Of a DNA stretch of 64,000 bases, positions 37,912-46,606 are shown in pieces. The translations under genes and the position numbers were made by a program. The notes beneath the pieces were generated by a model that was given only the letters and a program-made list of their open reading frames with translations, made no database searches and was not told where the DNA came from. How positions within the stretch are numbered: the stretch's first letter is position 1; each line of letters starts with the position of its first letter. Source of the stretch: Desulfobacter hydrogenophilus (lineage in GTDB: Bacteria > Desulfobacterota > Desulfobacteria > Desulfobacterales > Desulfobacteraceae); the NCBI RefSeq assembly GCF_004319545.1, contig NZ_CP036313.1:4342501-4406500 (forward strand). The letters run 5' to 3'.

Positions 37912-38811
37912 ATGGCCCATGCCATCCTCATTGTTGATGATGATATAGCAATTAAGGAATCAGTAGAAGAATTTTTAACACTAATGGCCTATGAAGTCAA
38001 AAGTGCTGAAAATGCATTCCAGGCCGTTGACATTTTAAAAAATTTTCAGCCCGATATCGTTTTAACGGATATCATGATGCAGGGAATGGACGGACTTGAG
38101 CTTACCCGATTGATCAGGGAGAAGTACGACATTGATGTCATGGTCATGACTGGGTATTCTGCTGATTATTCCTATGAAGAAGCCATTAATTCAGGGGCCA
38201 GTGATTTCATCTTCAAGCCGTTCCGTTTTGAAGAGCTGAATTTAAGAATCAAACGGATGCTTAGAGAAGCTGCATTTAAGAAGGAAAGGGATAAGCTTCT
38301 GAAAGATATGAAGAAACTGGCCATCACCGACGGATTAACAGGCCTGTTCAATTTCCGACAGTTTTTTCATCAAATTAAGCAGGAGGTTGAACGTTTTCAG
38401 CGCTACTCCAGGGATTTATCACTTCTCATGCTGGATATCGATTTTTTTAAAAAATACAACGATACCTGGGGACACCTGGAAGGAGACAAAGTGCTGATGA
38501 GCATGGGCATGATCATCTCCTCCTGCCTGCGCAGCATGGACTCCGCCTATCGTTACGGCGGTGAGGAATTTGCCGTACTTTTACCGGAAACAGAGTTAGA
38601 GGAAGCCTGTCTGGTGGGCACCCGCATCGGGGCCAATGTTCGAAAAGCGATATTCACACCGGAAAAAGGTGTGCAGACATCTGTGACCGTAAGCATCGGG
38701 GCGGCACAGATTATCAGTGGTGAAGACGTTACATCATTTATCAAACGGACAGATAAGGCATTGTACCGTTCCAAGGAAAACGGTCGCAATCGGTTAACCG
38801 TAGCCTCTTAA
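37912..38811 (+). CDS. Receiver-GGDEF diguanylate cyclase
   Basis: This 299-residue protein has a receiver (ILIVDDDIAIKESVEEF; phospho-acceptor in DIVLTDIMMQGMDG near residue 52; lysine in FIFKPFRFEEL) joined to a GGDEF domain with DGLTGLFNFRQFFHQI, DIDFFKKYNDTWGHLEGDKVL and active-site RYGGEEFAVLLPE near 225. It should make c-di-GMP when phosphorylated. No RxxD-type inhibitory site is evident four residues before GGEEF. The ATG at 37912 with GGAG upstream is chosen over an earlier one. Its kinase is not adjacent. Confidence 0.92.
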   Translation: MAHAILIVDDDIAIKESVEEFLTLMAYEVKSAENAFQAVDILKNFQPDIVLTDIMMQGMDGLELTRLIREKYDIDVMVMTGYSADYSYEEAINSGASDFIFKPFRFEELNLRIKRMLREAAFKKERDKLLKDMKKLAITDGLTGLFNFRQFFHQIKQEVERFQRYSRDLSLLMLDIDFFKKYNDTWGHLEGDKVLMSMGMIISSCLRSMDSAYRYGGEEFAVLLPETELEEACLVGTRIGANVRKAIFTPEKGVQTSVTVSIGAAQIISGEDVTSFIKRTDKALYRSKENGRNRLTVAS

Positions 38812-39000
38812 TCCCGTCTTACATTTTTCTCTTCTTTGTTGTGCATTGAATAATAATGTGAATCAGACAGGGAGACGTTAATTTTCATATTTTCCTGATA
38901 CTGTTTTCGAATCACGGCACACCTCTATTGAAAGTCGTGTTCGGTTGAACTGGGGGGGATTTTTTATGAGAGCCCTGATTTATGTTATTGCAGTTTTTGA

Positions 39001-39324
39001 TCATTTTTTTTGAAAAAGAGGTGTAGGCTTGCAAACGCCAAATCCCTGGGCAAAATCAACACCTATCTCATTTAATATTTCAATGATAGCTTGATTTTCC
39101 GCAAATTCCGCGACGGTCTTTTTCCCAAGAATATGTCCAATTCGATTAATTGTTTCAGTCATTGCTCTATCCACATCATCATGTTCTATATTTTTCACGA
39201 AACTGCCATTGATCTTCAAGTCGTCAACAGGTAGGTTTTTTAAATAGCTGAAAGAACTTGTACCAGTACCAAAGTCATCAATGGCAAATTTAAATCCTAT
39301 CTTTTTGCATTTCATTGATAAATT
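39001..39324 (-). pseudogene. EAL-domain C-terminal fragment
   Basis: The fragment reads KFAIDDFGTGTSSFSYLKNLPVDDLKINGSFVKNI and KKTVAEFAENQAIIEILNEIGVDFAQGFG. This is the second half of a c-di-GMP phosphodiesterase EAL domain, with the DDFGTG metal site but without the EAL tripeptide half. The upstream end is the left edge of the insertion sequence at 39325. The missing part does not appear on the far side, so truncation came with deletion. Confidence 0.85.
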
Positions 39325-40700
39325 CTGATTATAACGGATTTGGGGGACCCGTCCGTAAGCCTCCCAATGAACCCGAAATCAAAAGGTTCTGAAGCCAGTT
39401 TTCGTGGTACTGAAATCCGTTAATTCTTTCAAAAGAACTCACATGGCCTTTGTGCTTTACCGTCCATGGATTGAGCGGGGCAAAATTTTGGATAAGCGCC
39501 CAGGCACGTATGCTGAGATTGGCAGATTTCATAGTGCCGTGAAAATATTTGGTACTGAATAAATGACGATCCATCCGTTGCATCAGCCGGTCAACCATGT
39601 TGCTCGTTCTATGTGCGCCAGGAAAATCATAGGCTTGGGAAAACTGTGGAAGATTATCCCTAAGCTTCTTGATTTTAACTGAAATGACGTCTGGAACTTC
39701 ATTCTCCGTATTTCGACACCATTCGGAAAGCCTCCGAACTCTTTGTGAGAATGATCTTTTGGACTCTGCCCTGAAGCAATCCCATAATCTGGTAGCCGCA
39801 TCCAGGAAATGCTCCTTGTATTTTTTGCGTGAGCGATCACGTATGCCAATAAAAATGTGCAAAAAGCAGGATAGCACGGCTATCTTGGGAAACAGCTTTT
39901 TCCAGGCCTTCTGCGTTGACCGCCATCCGTCGGTATTGACAGTATCCGGCTGATATTCCGGATTAATGCATTCAGCCTCCTCTTTAAAAACACCGTATGC
40001 TTTTTGAAGATCTTTACCGGATGCTGTTTCCGAAACACTGGCTCCTAAAATACAGTTATTTCCGACCGTCGTGGCAATATAGGTCTTTTCTCCCAAAAGG
40101 CGGGTATGTTTTTCATCAGCAGAAAGGTGCTGGGGTAATTTCTCTGGGGACTTGATAGTGGTTCCTACGAGGCTGTACCGGCCAATAGTTGCTTCAAGAC
40201 GATACCAATACATGGGATTTTTCCCGAAACAGTGGCTCAGAGCCCAAAATGGAACAGCAAACTTACGCAAAAATAACGGTTTTTCAACATCTTTCACAAA
40301 TCCAGTCATATACGGCATGGCAAAAGACGGCCTTATTGTGTAACTGACACCAGCTATGACTATCCTTCTGATTTTTAATTTCAGTTTTTTTGAGACTCTG
40401 ATCTCCTTCATTGTGTATCCGCAGGCGATTTCAGGCGGAAAAATATTAGGATGCTCCTTGATTACCATGTCTAATATTATCCGAAATTGGATGGCATGTT
40501 TAATGATGCTGTAATATTGTGCTTGACAAACGTGCATACAAATAGTTCGATTCAGTCGGGGAGCGATGTTAGAGGCAGGAGTCATAATTTTCCTTAGTTG
40601 TTATAGTTGCTGTTCGCACTTCAACCATAACTCAGGAAATGAATTTTTTCAGCCTATTTCATCGCTCCCCGACTCAGTCCCCCAAATCCGTTATAATCAG
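39325..40700 (-). mobile_element. Insertion sequence with perfect 24-bp terminal repeats
   Basis: The ends 39325-39348 and 40677-40700 are exact inverted repeats of 24 bp starting CTGATTATAACGGATTTGGG. A 1376-bp element carries one transposase gene. Just inside the right end, GTCGGGGAGCGATG (40554-40567) and its complement (40660-40673) form another inverted repeat about 90 bases apart. No matching target duplication is visible at the flanks. The family was not identified with certainty. Confidence 0.85.
39329..40585 (-). CDS. Transposase, unassigned DDE-type family
   Basis: This 418-residue protein has no family label I am sure of. Aspartates that could be catalytic occur in LSADEKHTRLLGEK near residue 175 and NTDGWRSTQKAWKKLF near 220, followed by a cysteine-rich stretch VLSCFLHIFIGIRDRSRKKY and a helical part with NMVDRLMQRMDRHLFSTKYFHG. 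The stop lies inside the left terminal repeat, and the gene fills the element. It appears uninterrupted, so the element may be active. Confidence 0.7.
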   Translation of the reverse strand: MTPASNIAPRLNRTICMHVCQAQYYSIIKHAIQFRIILDMVIKEHPNIFPPEIACGYTMKEIRVSKKLKLKIRRIVIAGVSYTIRPSFAMPYMTGFVKDVEKPLFLRKFAVPFWALSHCFGKNPMYWYRLEATIGRYSLVGTTIKSPEKLPQHLSADEKHTRLLGEKTYIATTVGNNCILGASVSETASGKDLQKAYGVFKEEAECINPEYQPDTVNTDGWRSTQKAWKKLFPKIAVLSCFLHIFIGIRDRSRKKYKEHFLDAATRLWDCFRAESKRSFSQRVRRLSEWCRNTENEVPDVISVKIKKLRDNLPQFSQAYDFPGAHRTSNMVDRLMQRMDRHLFSTKYFHGTMKSANLSIRAWALIQNFAPLNPWTVKHKGHVSSFERINGFQYHENWLQNLLISGSLGGLRTGPPNPL

Positions 40701-40861
40701 GAACTATTGTATTCAAATAACATTTATTTTACTCTGCTCATTGAAGGCTGGCCAACCGATGAGTGAGATATCAGTTTGGAAAATTGGTATTATAGCATCG
40801 ACTTGACCAGCCTTTGCATTTTTCAATACTGATTACCTGTTCTTCCCTCAAAAAAACTGGA

Positions 40862-41275
40862 TCATCGAGTATTAATTATACTACCTCCGGAAAAAAGCGG
40901 CATGCGAACCGTGACTGCGATATCCGACATATTCCTGCCGAAAACGCCTTGTTCGCCGTTGAAACGTGCCGGTACCAGTCTCTGATCATCGTCAAATTCC
41001 GTGACGCCGCCTTTGAGTTTAAAATAGGGCCACCTCTCTGCACCTGCTATTTTCCGGTCAGATGCCGCAATCTGTTTTTCATCACGTGAAGCCTGAAGAT
41101 CCGGATTGTTAGCAAGGGCGGTTTCAATGCAAAAATCAAGTGTTAAAGGAGGCGCTGTTTCCCCGATGGGTCGAACATGCTCCCCGGATGCTCCGAATAC
41201 GGGCATCCCACCAACGAAAAGTGGAATCAACATGAAGAGTGAAATAACACTATTCCATAACATGCGGTACGTCAT
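40862..41275 (-). pseudogene. TolC-like outer membrane efflux protein, N-terminal fragment
   Basis: This 137-residue fragment starts with a signal peptide (MTYRMLWNSVISLFMLIPLFVGGMPVFGAS), then LTLDFCIETALANNPDLQASRDEKQIAASDRKIAGAERWPYFKLKGGV and MPLFSGGSIINTR, the first repeat of TolC-type proteins. These are normally 400 or more residues, so two thirds are missing. It lies at the end of the permease/redox operon, near the insertion sequence, which may have caused the loss. Confidence 0.75.
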
Positions 41276-41354
41276 AACTCAGCATCACCTTTTTATTCTC
41301 TGGTAAACCGCTCCAAGTCTGGCCGGGGTCGTAACAGGCCTCGAAGACCGGCAC

Positions 41355-41504
41355 TCAATGCCTTTGAAGGGCCGTTTTCAGTTTTCCTGAAAGCGTATCC
41401 TTGATAAAGGCAAGAGCTTCCTCTGCGTTATCATCCAGATCAATCATCAAAACTCTGTGAACGTCGGATGTAGTCAGTTCAATTTGAACCTTTTTCACAT
41501 TCAT
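41355..41504 (-). CDS. Small conserved-looking protein, unknown function
   Basis: This 49-residue frame reads MNVKKVQIELTTSDVHRVLM, then IDLDDNAEEALAFIKDTLSG, preceded by AAAGGAG at a good distance. It overlaps the preceding rhodanese-like gene by 4 nt (ATGA), arguing for translation. No known family is recognised. It could be a small metal- or redox-related accessory of the operon. Confidence 0.55.
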   Translation of the reverse strand: MNVKKVQIELTTSDVHRVLMIDLDDNAEEALAFIKDTLSGKLKTALQRH

Positions 41505-41776
41505 TGTTCACTCCTTTTCTTTAAAAACCTCTGTATCTCTTTTTGGACGTAATCGGTGAATTGCTCCTCTTCGTGAAGATAGTCCCAAACCTTGGGCAGG
41601 TTTTTCCATGCCCTTTCAGACCCATTGACAACCGTAAGTTCAAGCTGTCCGTTATTCAGTTCAGTCTCGAAACCGGACGTAACCGTATAACGGGTGAGTT
41701 CTTCATCCCTCAAGAACAAGGCCAGCTCGTGACTTAAATCGCATGTCTCTCCGTCACAATAGGTAACAACTGGCAA
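41501..41776 (-). CDS. Rhodanese-like protein fragment
   Basis: This 91-residue frame opens with PVVTYCDGETCDLSHELALFLRDE, the active-site loop half of a rhodanese (cysteine in CDGETC), but lacks the N-terminal half. It continues into ELNNGQLELTVVNGSERAWKNLPKVWDYL, which I do not recognise. A stop lies seven codons upstream of the TTG start. It may be a shortened sulfurtransferase or a decayed gene. It follows the CcdA-like gene by 65 bases. Confidence 0.5.
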   Translation of the reverse strand: MPVVTYCDGETCDLSHELALFLRDEELTRYTVTSGFETELNNGQLELTVVNGSERAWKNLPKVWDYLHEEEQFTDYVQKEIQRFLKKRSEQ

Positions 41777-41841
41777 ACAGGCCCTTTTTACTTAATGGAT
41801 TCAAGATGCTGGAATTAACGATACTTTTTTAGAATCAGCCC

Positions 41842-42549
41842 TCATGCGGAAATAAACGGGGAAATGATAAAATAGACCCCCAAAAAACAGACAAGGGTTC
41901 CGGCACCTTTCCTGAACCAGGTTCCGGCACCATTCCATGCGCTGTTTTCCAGCAATTTTTTGACCGCTGCAGTTGAACTGCCGGCAATGACGATGGGAAG
42001 ACAATGGCCGACAGCGAACAGAACAATTAAAATGATGGCGGTGGCAATTTTTTCCTGAACCGTAATAATTGCCAGTATCGGAGCGATAAATCCGAAAGTG
42101 CATGACCCGGACAGTACCCCATAGGCGAGTCCCAGGACAAACGCCCCCAATTTTCCCTTGAGCTTCAAGCGGTATAAAAGGCTGCCGGACATCGAGCATT
42201 TTTCAACCCCCAGCATTCCCAAAGCAACCCAGATCAGGACAAGGCCGATCAGAATCTGCCAGTAAGCACCCACATCCCCGAGCATTCTCCCAAGTATGGC
42301 ACAAATGATACCGATTAATGCAATGGTGATGAAAAGCCCTGTTGTAAATAAAACAGAATATATGCCTGCCTGTCTCGGTTGGACCATTCTTTCCTGGCCA
42401 CCCACATACCCGACAATCAGCGGGATGGATGCCAGATGGCAGGGACTGAACAATACACTGATAACGCCCCATATAAAGCATCCGGCAGCCGCCAAGGCAA
42501 TGCCGCCGGTCATCCATTGATTGACGGTTAGGAATATGGAATCAAGCAT
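41842..42549 (-). CDS. CcdA/DsbD-type thiol-disulfide transporter
   Basis: This 235-residue membrane protein has about six helices and the paired cysteine motifs FSPCHLASIPLIVGYVGG near residue 35 and LSGSCTFGFIAPILAII near 155, as in CcdA. It should carry electrons to periplasmic partners, most plausibly the thioredoxin-like protein encoded just upstream, with which it overlaps by 22 nt. It belongs to the permease/redox operon and is paralogous to the ccdA at 15.9 kb. Confidence 0.85.
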   Translation of the reverse strand: MLDSIFLTVNQWMTGGIALAAAGCFIWGVISVLFSPCHLASIPLIVGYVGGQERMVQPRQAGIYSVLFTTGLFITIALIGIICAILGRMLGDVGAYWQILIGLVLIWVALGMLGVEKCSMSGSLLYRLKLKGKLGAFVLGLAYGVLSGSCTFGFIAPILAIITVQEKIATAIILIVLFAVGHCLPIVIAGSSTAAVKKLLENSAWNGAGTWFRKGAGTLVCFLGVYFIISPFISA

Positions 42550-42950
42550 GAGCTTACCCCATTATTTACTATATCCGGTTTCTTTACCCCCATTTCGGTC
42601 AGGCGATCAACAATGGTCTTTTCTTCCAGAAAGCCCTCATGACGCCAGACTTCTTCACCGTTCTCGTTAAAAAAGATCTGGGTGGGGATGGTTCTTATGC
42701 CGAATCTGGGGGCCTGGCCCCGGTTTTTCCATACATCTATGAAAACGATATGGGCTTTGCCTTCATAAGCTTTTTCAAGTTTTTCCATGATCGGGGCCAT
42801 CATTTTGCATGGGATGCACTTTTTGGCCCCAAGATCAACCATGGTGACTGTTCCCTTTTCCGGTACTGCGGAAAAATCCTGGGCACAGGCAAGGGATATT
42901 GAAAGAAAAAGTAACACCAGAACCGCCGGTCCAACTATTTTTTTAGCCAT
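42528..42950 (-). CDS. Exported thioredoxin-like protein
   Basis: This 140-residue protein has a signal peptide (VLVLLFLSISLACAQ), an active-site CIPCK in LGAKKCIPCKMMAPIMEKLE near residue 50, and the cis-proline region RTIPTQIFFNENGEEVWRHEG. It fits a periplasmic thioredoxin reduced by the CcdA-like protein that follows. The protein that uses the reducing power is not evident; the adjacent permeases or metal(loid)-thiol chemistry are possible. Confidence 0.85.
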   Translation of the reverse strand: MAKKIVGPAVLVLLFLSISLACAQDFSAVPEKGTVTMVDLGAKKCIPCKMMAPIMEKLEKAYEGKAHIVFIDVWKNRGQAPRFGIRTIPTQIFFNENGEEVWRHEGFLEEKTIVDRLTEMGVKKPDIVNNGVSSCLIPYS

Positions 42951-43017
42951 TCTTCTATCCTTTTTTAATGTAGTTTAGTTAAATTGTTATGTTTTCAAAT
43001 AAGTTATAAAAAACCAT

Positions 43018-44190
43018 CTACCCGACAATGGTTCCGTACACCATTCCGGCGATGGTGGACAAGATCACGATGATTGTACAAAAAGTAGCAGTCTTTTTTG
43101 CGCCCATGATGCTGCCGATCACCAGCATGTTGGGTAACGACAGCGCCGGACCGGCCAGCAGAAGGGCCAGGGCCGGTCCCTTACCCATGCCGGCTCCTAA
43201 AAGCCCCTGCAGGATGGGTACTTCGGTCAGGGTGGCGAAATACATCAGGGCTCCGGCCACGGACGCCAGCAGATTGGCCCAAATGGAATTGCCGCCCAAA
43301 AGAGACGAAATCCATTGTTCCGGGATCAGTGCCGGATGACCGGGACGGCCCAGTAGAAAACCGGCAACGATTACCCCGCCGAAAAGCAGAGGGAAAATCT
43401 GTTTCATGAAGCCCCAGGTGGCTTCCACCCAGCTTTTGCACTCATCTTTGGTGAACCAGGCCTTGATCATTAATCCGAGGACAATCAGCAGGGCAATGGT
43501 GATGTACCACTTGACCGCAAAGATTGCGGGCCAAAGCCCGGTCGATCCGGAAGCCGGTTTGGCAAAGGCTGCAAAAACCAAAATCAACACCATGGTCAGA
43601 AGGTATAGACTGTCTTGCAACAGAGTTCTTTCTTTGGCCTCCTCGTCCGGCAGATAAATCTTACCAGCAGTGCGTGAGGCATCGTCTTTATGAAAAATCA
43701 GGGCCATGAGTAGACCGGTCACCACGGCAAAAATCACTGCGCCAACGGCCCTGGCAAAGCCGAGCTGCCAGCCGAGGATCTTGGCGGTCAAAGTGATGGC
43801 GAGCACGTTGATGGCAGGTCCAGAATAGAGAAAAGCCGTGGCCGGTCCGATCCCCGCCCCTCGTGTGTAGATTCCCGCAAACAGCGGCAGTACCGTACAG
43901 GAACATACCGCCAGGATGGTGCCGGATATCGAGGCTACAGAATAGGACAACAGCTTGGCGGCCTGAGCCCCGAAGTATTTGAGTACCGAGGCTTGGGAGA
44001 CAAACACGGAAATGGCACCCGCAATGAAGAAAGCGGGAATCAAACAGGTAAGAACATGTTCCCGGGCATATTCCTGAAGCATCATAAACGCTTCCAGACC
44101 GGATTGACGGATCACCGGATGACTCCAGGGTACATAGTAAGCAACCAGAAAAACCCCTATGATCAATAGTAGCTTGGTACGTTCTTTCAT
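43018..44190 (-). CDS. UPF0718/ArsP-type permease 1
   Basis: This membrane protein of about 390 residues has eight or so helices and two homologous halves. CSCTVLPLFAGIYTRGAGIGPATAFLYSGPAINVLAI near residue 105 and LTEVPILQGLLGAGMGKGPALALLLAGPALSLPNMLV near 330 are the paired motifs of the predicted permease family that includes ArsP, an exporter of trivalent organoarsenicals. The cysteine pair CSC is conserved. AGGA precedes the ATG at 44190. The substrate here is unproven. Confidence 0.85.
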   Translation of the reverse strand: MKERTKLLLIIGVFLVAYYVPWSHPVIRQSGLEAFMMLQEYAREHVLTCLIPAFFIAGAISVFVSQASVLKYFGAQAAKLLSYSVASISGTILAVCSCTVLPLFAGIYTRGAGIGPATAFLYSGPAINVLAITLTAKILGWQLGFARAVGAVIFAVVTGLLMALIFHKDDASRTAGKIYLPDEEAKERTLLQDSLYLLTMVLILVFAAFAKPASGSTGLWPAIFAVKWYITIALLIVLGLMIKAWFTKDECKSWVEATWGFMKQIFPLLFGGVIVAGFLLGRPGHPALIPEQWISSLLGGNSIWANLLASVAGALMYFATLTEVPILQGLLGAGMGKGPALALLLAGPALSLPNMLVIGSIMGAKKTATFCTIIVILSTIAGMVYGTIVG

Positions 44191-44322
44191 TGCATTTCCT
44201 CCCAGAGTTGGCGGCCTGGTTCTCCTGCCGGAGGTATCGCGGGCCGCCATCTCATTTTTTAAAATAAAAATTTTAAATAAGGATAATAACTCGATTGTTT
44301 TTCATTAAACATTCCTTTGAGA

Positions 44323-44556
44323 CTACTTTGTAATCCAGGCTATGACATCTTCTTTTTTGGGTACTTTTCCGGTACATTTCACCTCGCCGTCCACAATGAC
44401 AGAGGGGGTTCCAAAGACGCCGTAAGAAGCAATCTGCATCATATCAGTCACTTTCTCCACGCTGGCGTCAAGTCCAGTCTCTTCCAATACTTCCTTGACC
44501 AGTTTTTCAGCTTTTACACATTTGGCGCATCCAGGTCCCAATACTTTGATTTCCAT
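44323..44556 (-). CDS. Small redox-active disulfide protein (thioredoxin fold)
   Basis: This 77-residue protein reads MEIKVLGPGCAKCVKAEKLV with a CxxC motif, then VTDMMQIASYGVFGTPSVIVDGEV with the cis-proline. This is the small thioredoxin-like family commonly found between UPF0718 permease genes. It lies between permeases 1 and 2 and probably works with them on a thiol-bound substrate. Confidence 0.9.
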   Translation of the reverse strand: MEIKVLGPGCAKCVKAEKLVKEVLEETGLDASVEKVTDMMQIASYGVFGTPSVIVDGEVKCTGKVPKKEDVIAWITK

Positions 44557-44727
44557 GTTTAAACTCCTTCAAGTTTGATTTGTTTGTTCAGTTCATCAAC
44601 TATTTGATTTATTGAATCAGGTATCAGGCGAATTACTGATCCGCTGAAACCACCTTTATTTTCTCGTAAATATCTTTTGGTGTAACTTTGCTTTGTTCCT
44701 TGCACTATCTAAGCACTTCCCCGTTGT

Positions 44728-45870
44728 TTAAAAGCTGCTCAGCAACCCCAAAAGTTTATTATATAGGGTTGTAATATTGGAAAATAAAATGTCCGAACCA
44801 TCGTAAAGCACCATGTTAAACAAATAACCCACAAACAAAATCCCGCAGGCGACAACACAGACAAATACGGCGATCAGTCTGGGTTTCAACACTTTTCTTA
44901 GAATCACCATCTCCGGCAGGGAGAGCGCAATAACACTCATCATGAATGCCAGGACAGACCCCAGTGACGCGCCTTTGCCTAAAAGCGCCTCTACTACGGG
45001 AATTATGCCGGCGGCATTGGAATACATGGGAACTCCGATAACCACGGACAGGGGCACAGACCACCATGTCCCTTTGCCCATAATGGACGCCATCATTCCT
45101 TCAGGCACAAATCCATGGATTCCTGCTCCCACTGCAATGCCGAGTATGACATAGATCCAGACCCGACCAATAATCTCTTTAACAGCATCCCAGCCGTAAA
45201 TAAACCTGTCATTCCAGGTCAGTTTTTCCTCTTCCATTTCTGCTGCAGCCATATTGGCCTGGGTCACCCAGTCCTCAATGTGGTTTTCAAGTTTCAGACG
45301 CCCGATAACCCATCCAGCAGCAATGGCGATGAAAAGCCCGGTTCCCATGTATAGGGCCGCCACTTTCCACCCTAAAAGGCCGTATAAAAGACCCACGGCA
45401 ATTTCATTAACCATGGGAGCGGCAATTAAAAAGGAGAACGTGACTCCAAGGGGCACCCCTGCGGTGACAAAGCCGATGAAAAGCGGTACAGCAGAACAGG
45501 AACAAAACGGGGTGATAATCCCCAGAAGGGCTGCAAAAATATTGCCTGCAAATTCACTTTTCCCGGAAAGAAAGGCACGGGTCTTCTCCGGGGTGAAAAA
45601 ACTGCGGATAACGCCTACGCCAAAGACAACCAGAAAAAGCAGCATCATGACTTTCGGCGTATCATAAAGGAAAAATTCGATTGATTCCCCCAGGTGAGAA
45701 CCCTTGCCGATTTGCAGCAGGCCGTATGTCAGCCATTTGGATAATTCCGGCAACTGCCGGTAAATCATCCACCACAGAACAACGCCGGCGGCTCCCATGA
45801 AAAAATTCAGCATTAATGCAGACTCGTTCTTTCGAACTAAACGGATATTCGATCTGTTTTTCATATTCAC
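44728..45870 (-). CDS. UPF0718/ArsP-type permease 2
   Basis: This 380-residue membrane protein of the same family as permease 1 has CSCSAVPLFIGFVTAGVPLGVTFSFLIAAPMVNEIAVGLL near residue 120 and VPMYSNAAGIIPVVEALLGKGASLGSVLAFMMSVIALSLPEMVILR near 285. A long cytoplasmic loop with TQANMAAAEMEEEK separates the halves. It is the first surviving structural gene after the disrupted arsR-like regulator. Two different paralogues in one operon suggest a heteromeric or two-step exporter, but that is inference. Confidence 0.87.
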   Translation of the reverse strand: MNMKNRSNIRLVRKNESALMLNFFMGAAGVVLWWMIYRQLPELSKWLTYGLLQIGKGSHLGESIEFFLYDTPKVMMLLFLVVFGVGVIRSFFTPEKTRAFLSGKSEFAGNIFAALLGIITPFCSCSAVPLFIGFVTAGVPLGVTFSFLIAAPMVNEIAVGLLYGLLGWKVAALYMGTGLFIAIAAGWVIGRLKLENHIEDWVTQANMAAAEMEEEKLTWNDRFIYGWDAVKEIIGRVWIYVILGIAVGAGIHGFVPEGMMASIMGKGTWWSVPLSVVIGVPMYSNAAGIIPVVEALLGKGASLGSVLAFMMSVIALSLPEMVILRKVLKPRLIAVFVCVVACGILFVGYLFNMVLYDGSDILFSNITTLYNKLLGLLSSF

Positions 45871-46127
45871 TCCACTATTTTTTTACATATATGTACTTGC
45901 TTAATTTTTTGATGCCTTATCAACAATACCATACCGATCGATATCCGGAAGAAGCTTAGTCAGTTCTTTAATCTGGCTGTCACTATCCAGCCAGTGTTTC
46001 AGATTTCCGATCATGCTGGCGGCAAATGGGGAGTCGTCGCCGTCCGATAAAACGTAATTCTATTGGGTAAACCTCCACCTCCGGTGGAGGACTCGAAAAG
46101 TTTGACAGTTCCGGGAGTTGAAAATAA

Positions 46128-46174
46128 ACAACCTTCCTTAAGTTAGCCGCTCAAAGCTATTAAAGGAAGGTTGT
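46128..46174 (+). promoter_or_regulatory. Hairpin covering the tnpA ribosome site
   Basis: ACAACCTTCCTT (46128-46139) is the exact complement of AAGGAAGGTTGT (46163-46174), which contains the ribosome site and abuts the ATG. IS200 elements use such a stem to block translation of transcripts entering from outside. Confidence 0.75.
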
Positions 46175-46606
46175 ATGAAAGATTATAAAAGTTTAAAGCA
46201 TTCAAAGTGGTATTGCAAGTATCATGTGGTTTGGATTCCAAAATATCGGAAGAAAGTTATTTACGGGCAATTACGTCGGGAACTGGGGTCAATACTACAT
46301 GGTTTGGCAAAACAAAAAGAATGCGAGATCGAAGAAGGACATTTGATGACAGACCATGTTCATATGCTGATCTCCATTCCACCCAAATTTGCCGTGGCTC
46401 AGGTAGTTGGGTTCATCAAGGGGAAAAGTGCTATTCAGATAGCACGTCAGTTTTGTGGTAAAAAAAGGAACTATAATGGTGAAAAATTTTGGGCCAGAGG
46501 TTATTTTGCATCAACAGTAGGAATCGACGAACAAACTGTTCGAGCATATATCCGGCATCAAGAAAAAGAGGATCAACGTTGCGAACAGATGAACTTGTTT
46601 GATTAA
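46175..46606 (+). CDS. tnpA: IS200 TnpA transposase (Y1 HUH type)
   Basis: This 143-residue single-strand transposase starts KWYCKYHVVWIPKYRKKVIYG and carries the HUH motif in MTDHVHMLISIPP near residue 65. The catalytic tyrosine lies in IDEQTVRAYIRHQEKE near 125. Full length, with no stops, so the element may be mobile. Confidence 0.95.
   Translation: MKDYKSLKHSKWYCKYHVVWIPKYRKKVIYGQLRRELGSILHGLAKQKECEIEEGHLMTDHVHMLISIPPKFAVAQVVGFIKGKSAIQIARQFCGKKRNYNGEKFWARGYFASTVGIDEQTVRAYIRHQEKEDQRCEQMNLFD

Noticed and set aside
38822..38850. Possible fourth copy of the structured repeat (CTTTGTTGTG then CATTGAA)
   Set aside because: Only about ten bases match and the paired arms are missing; likely chance.
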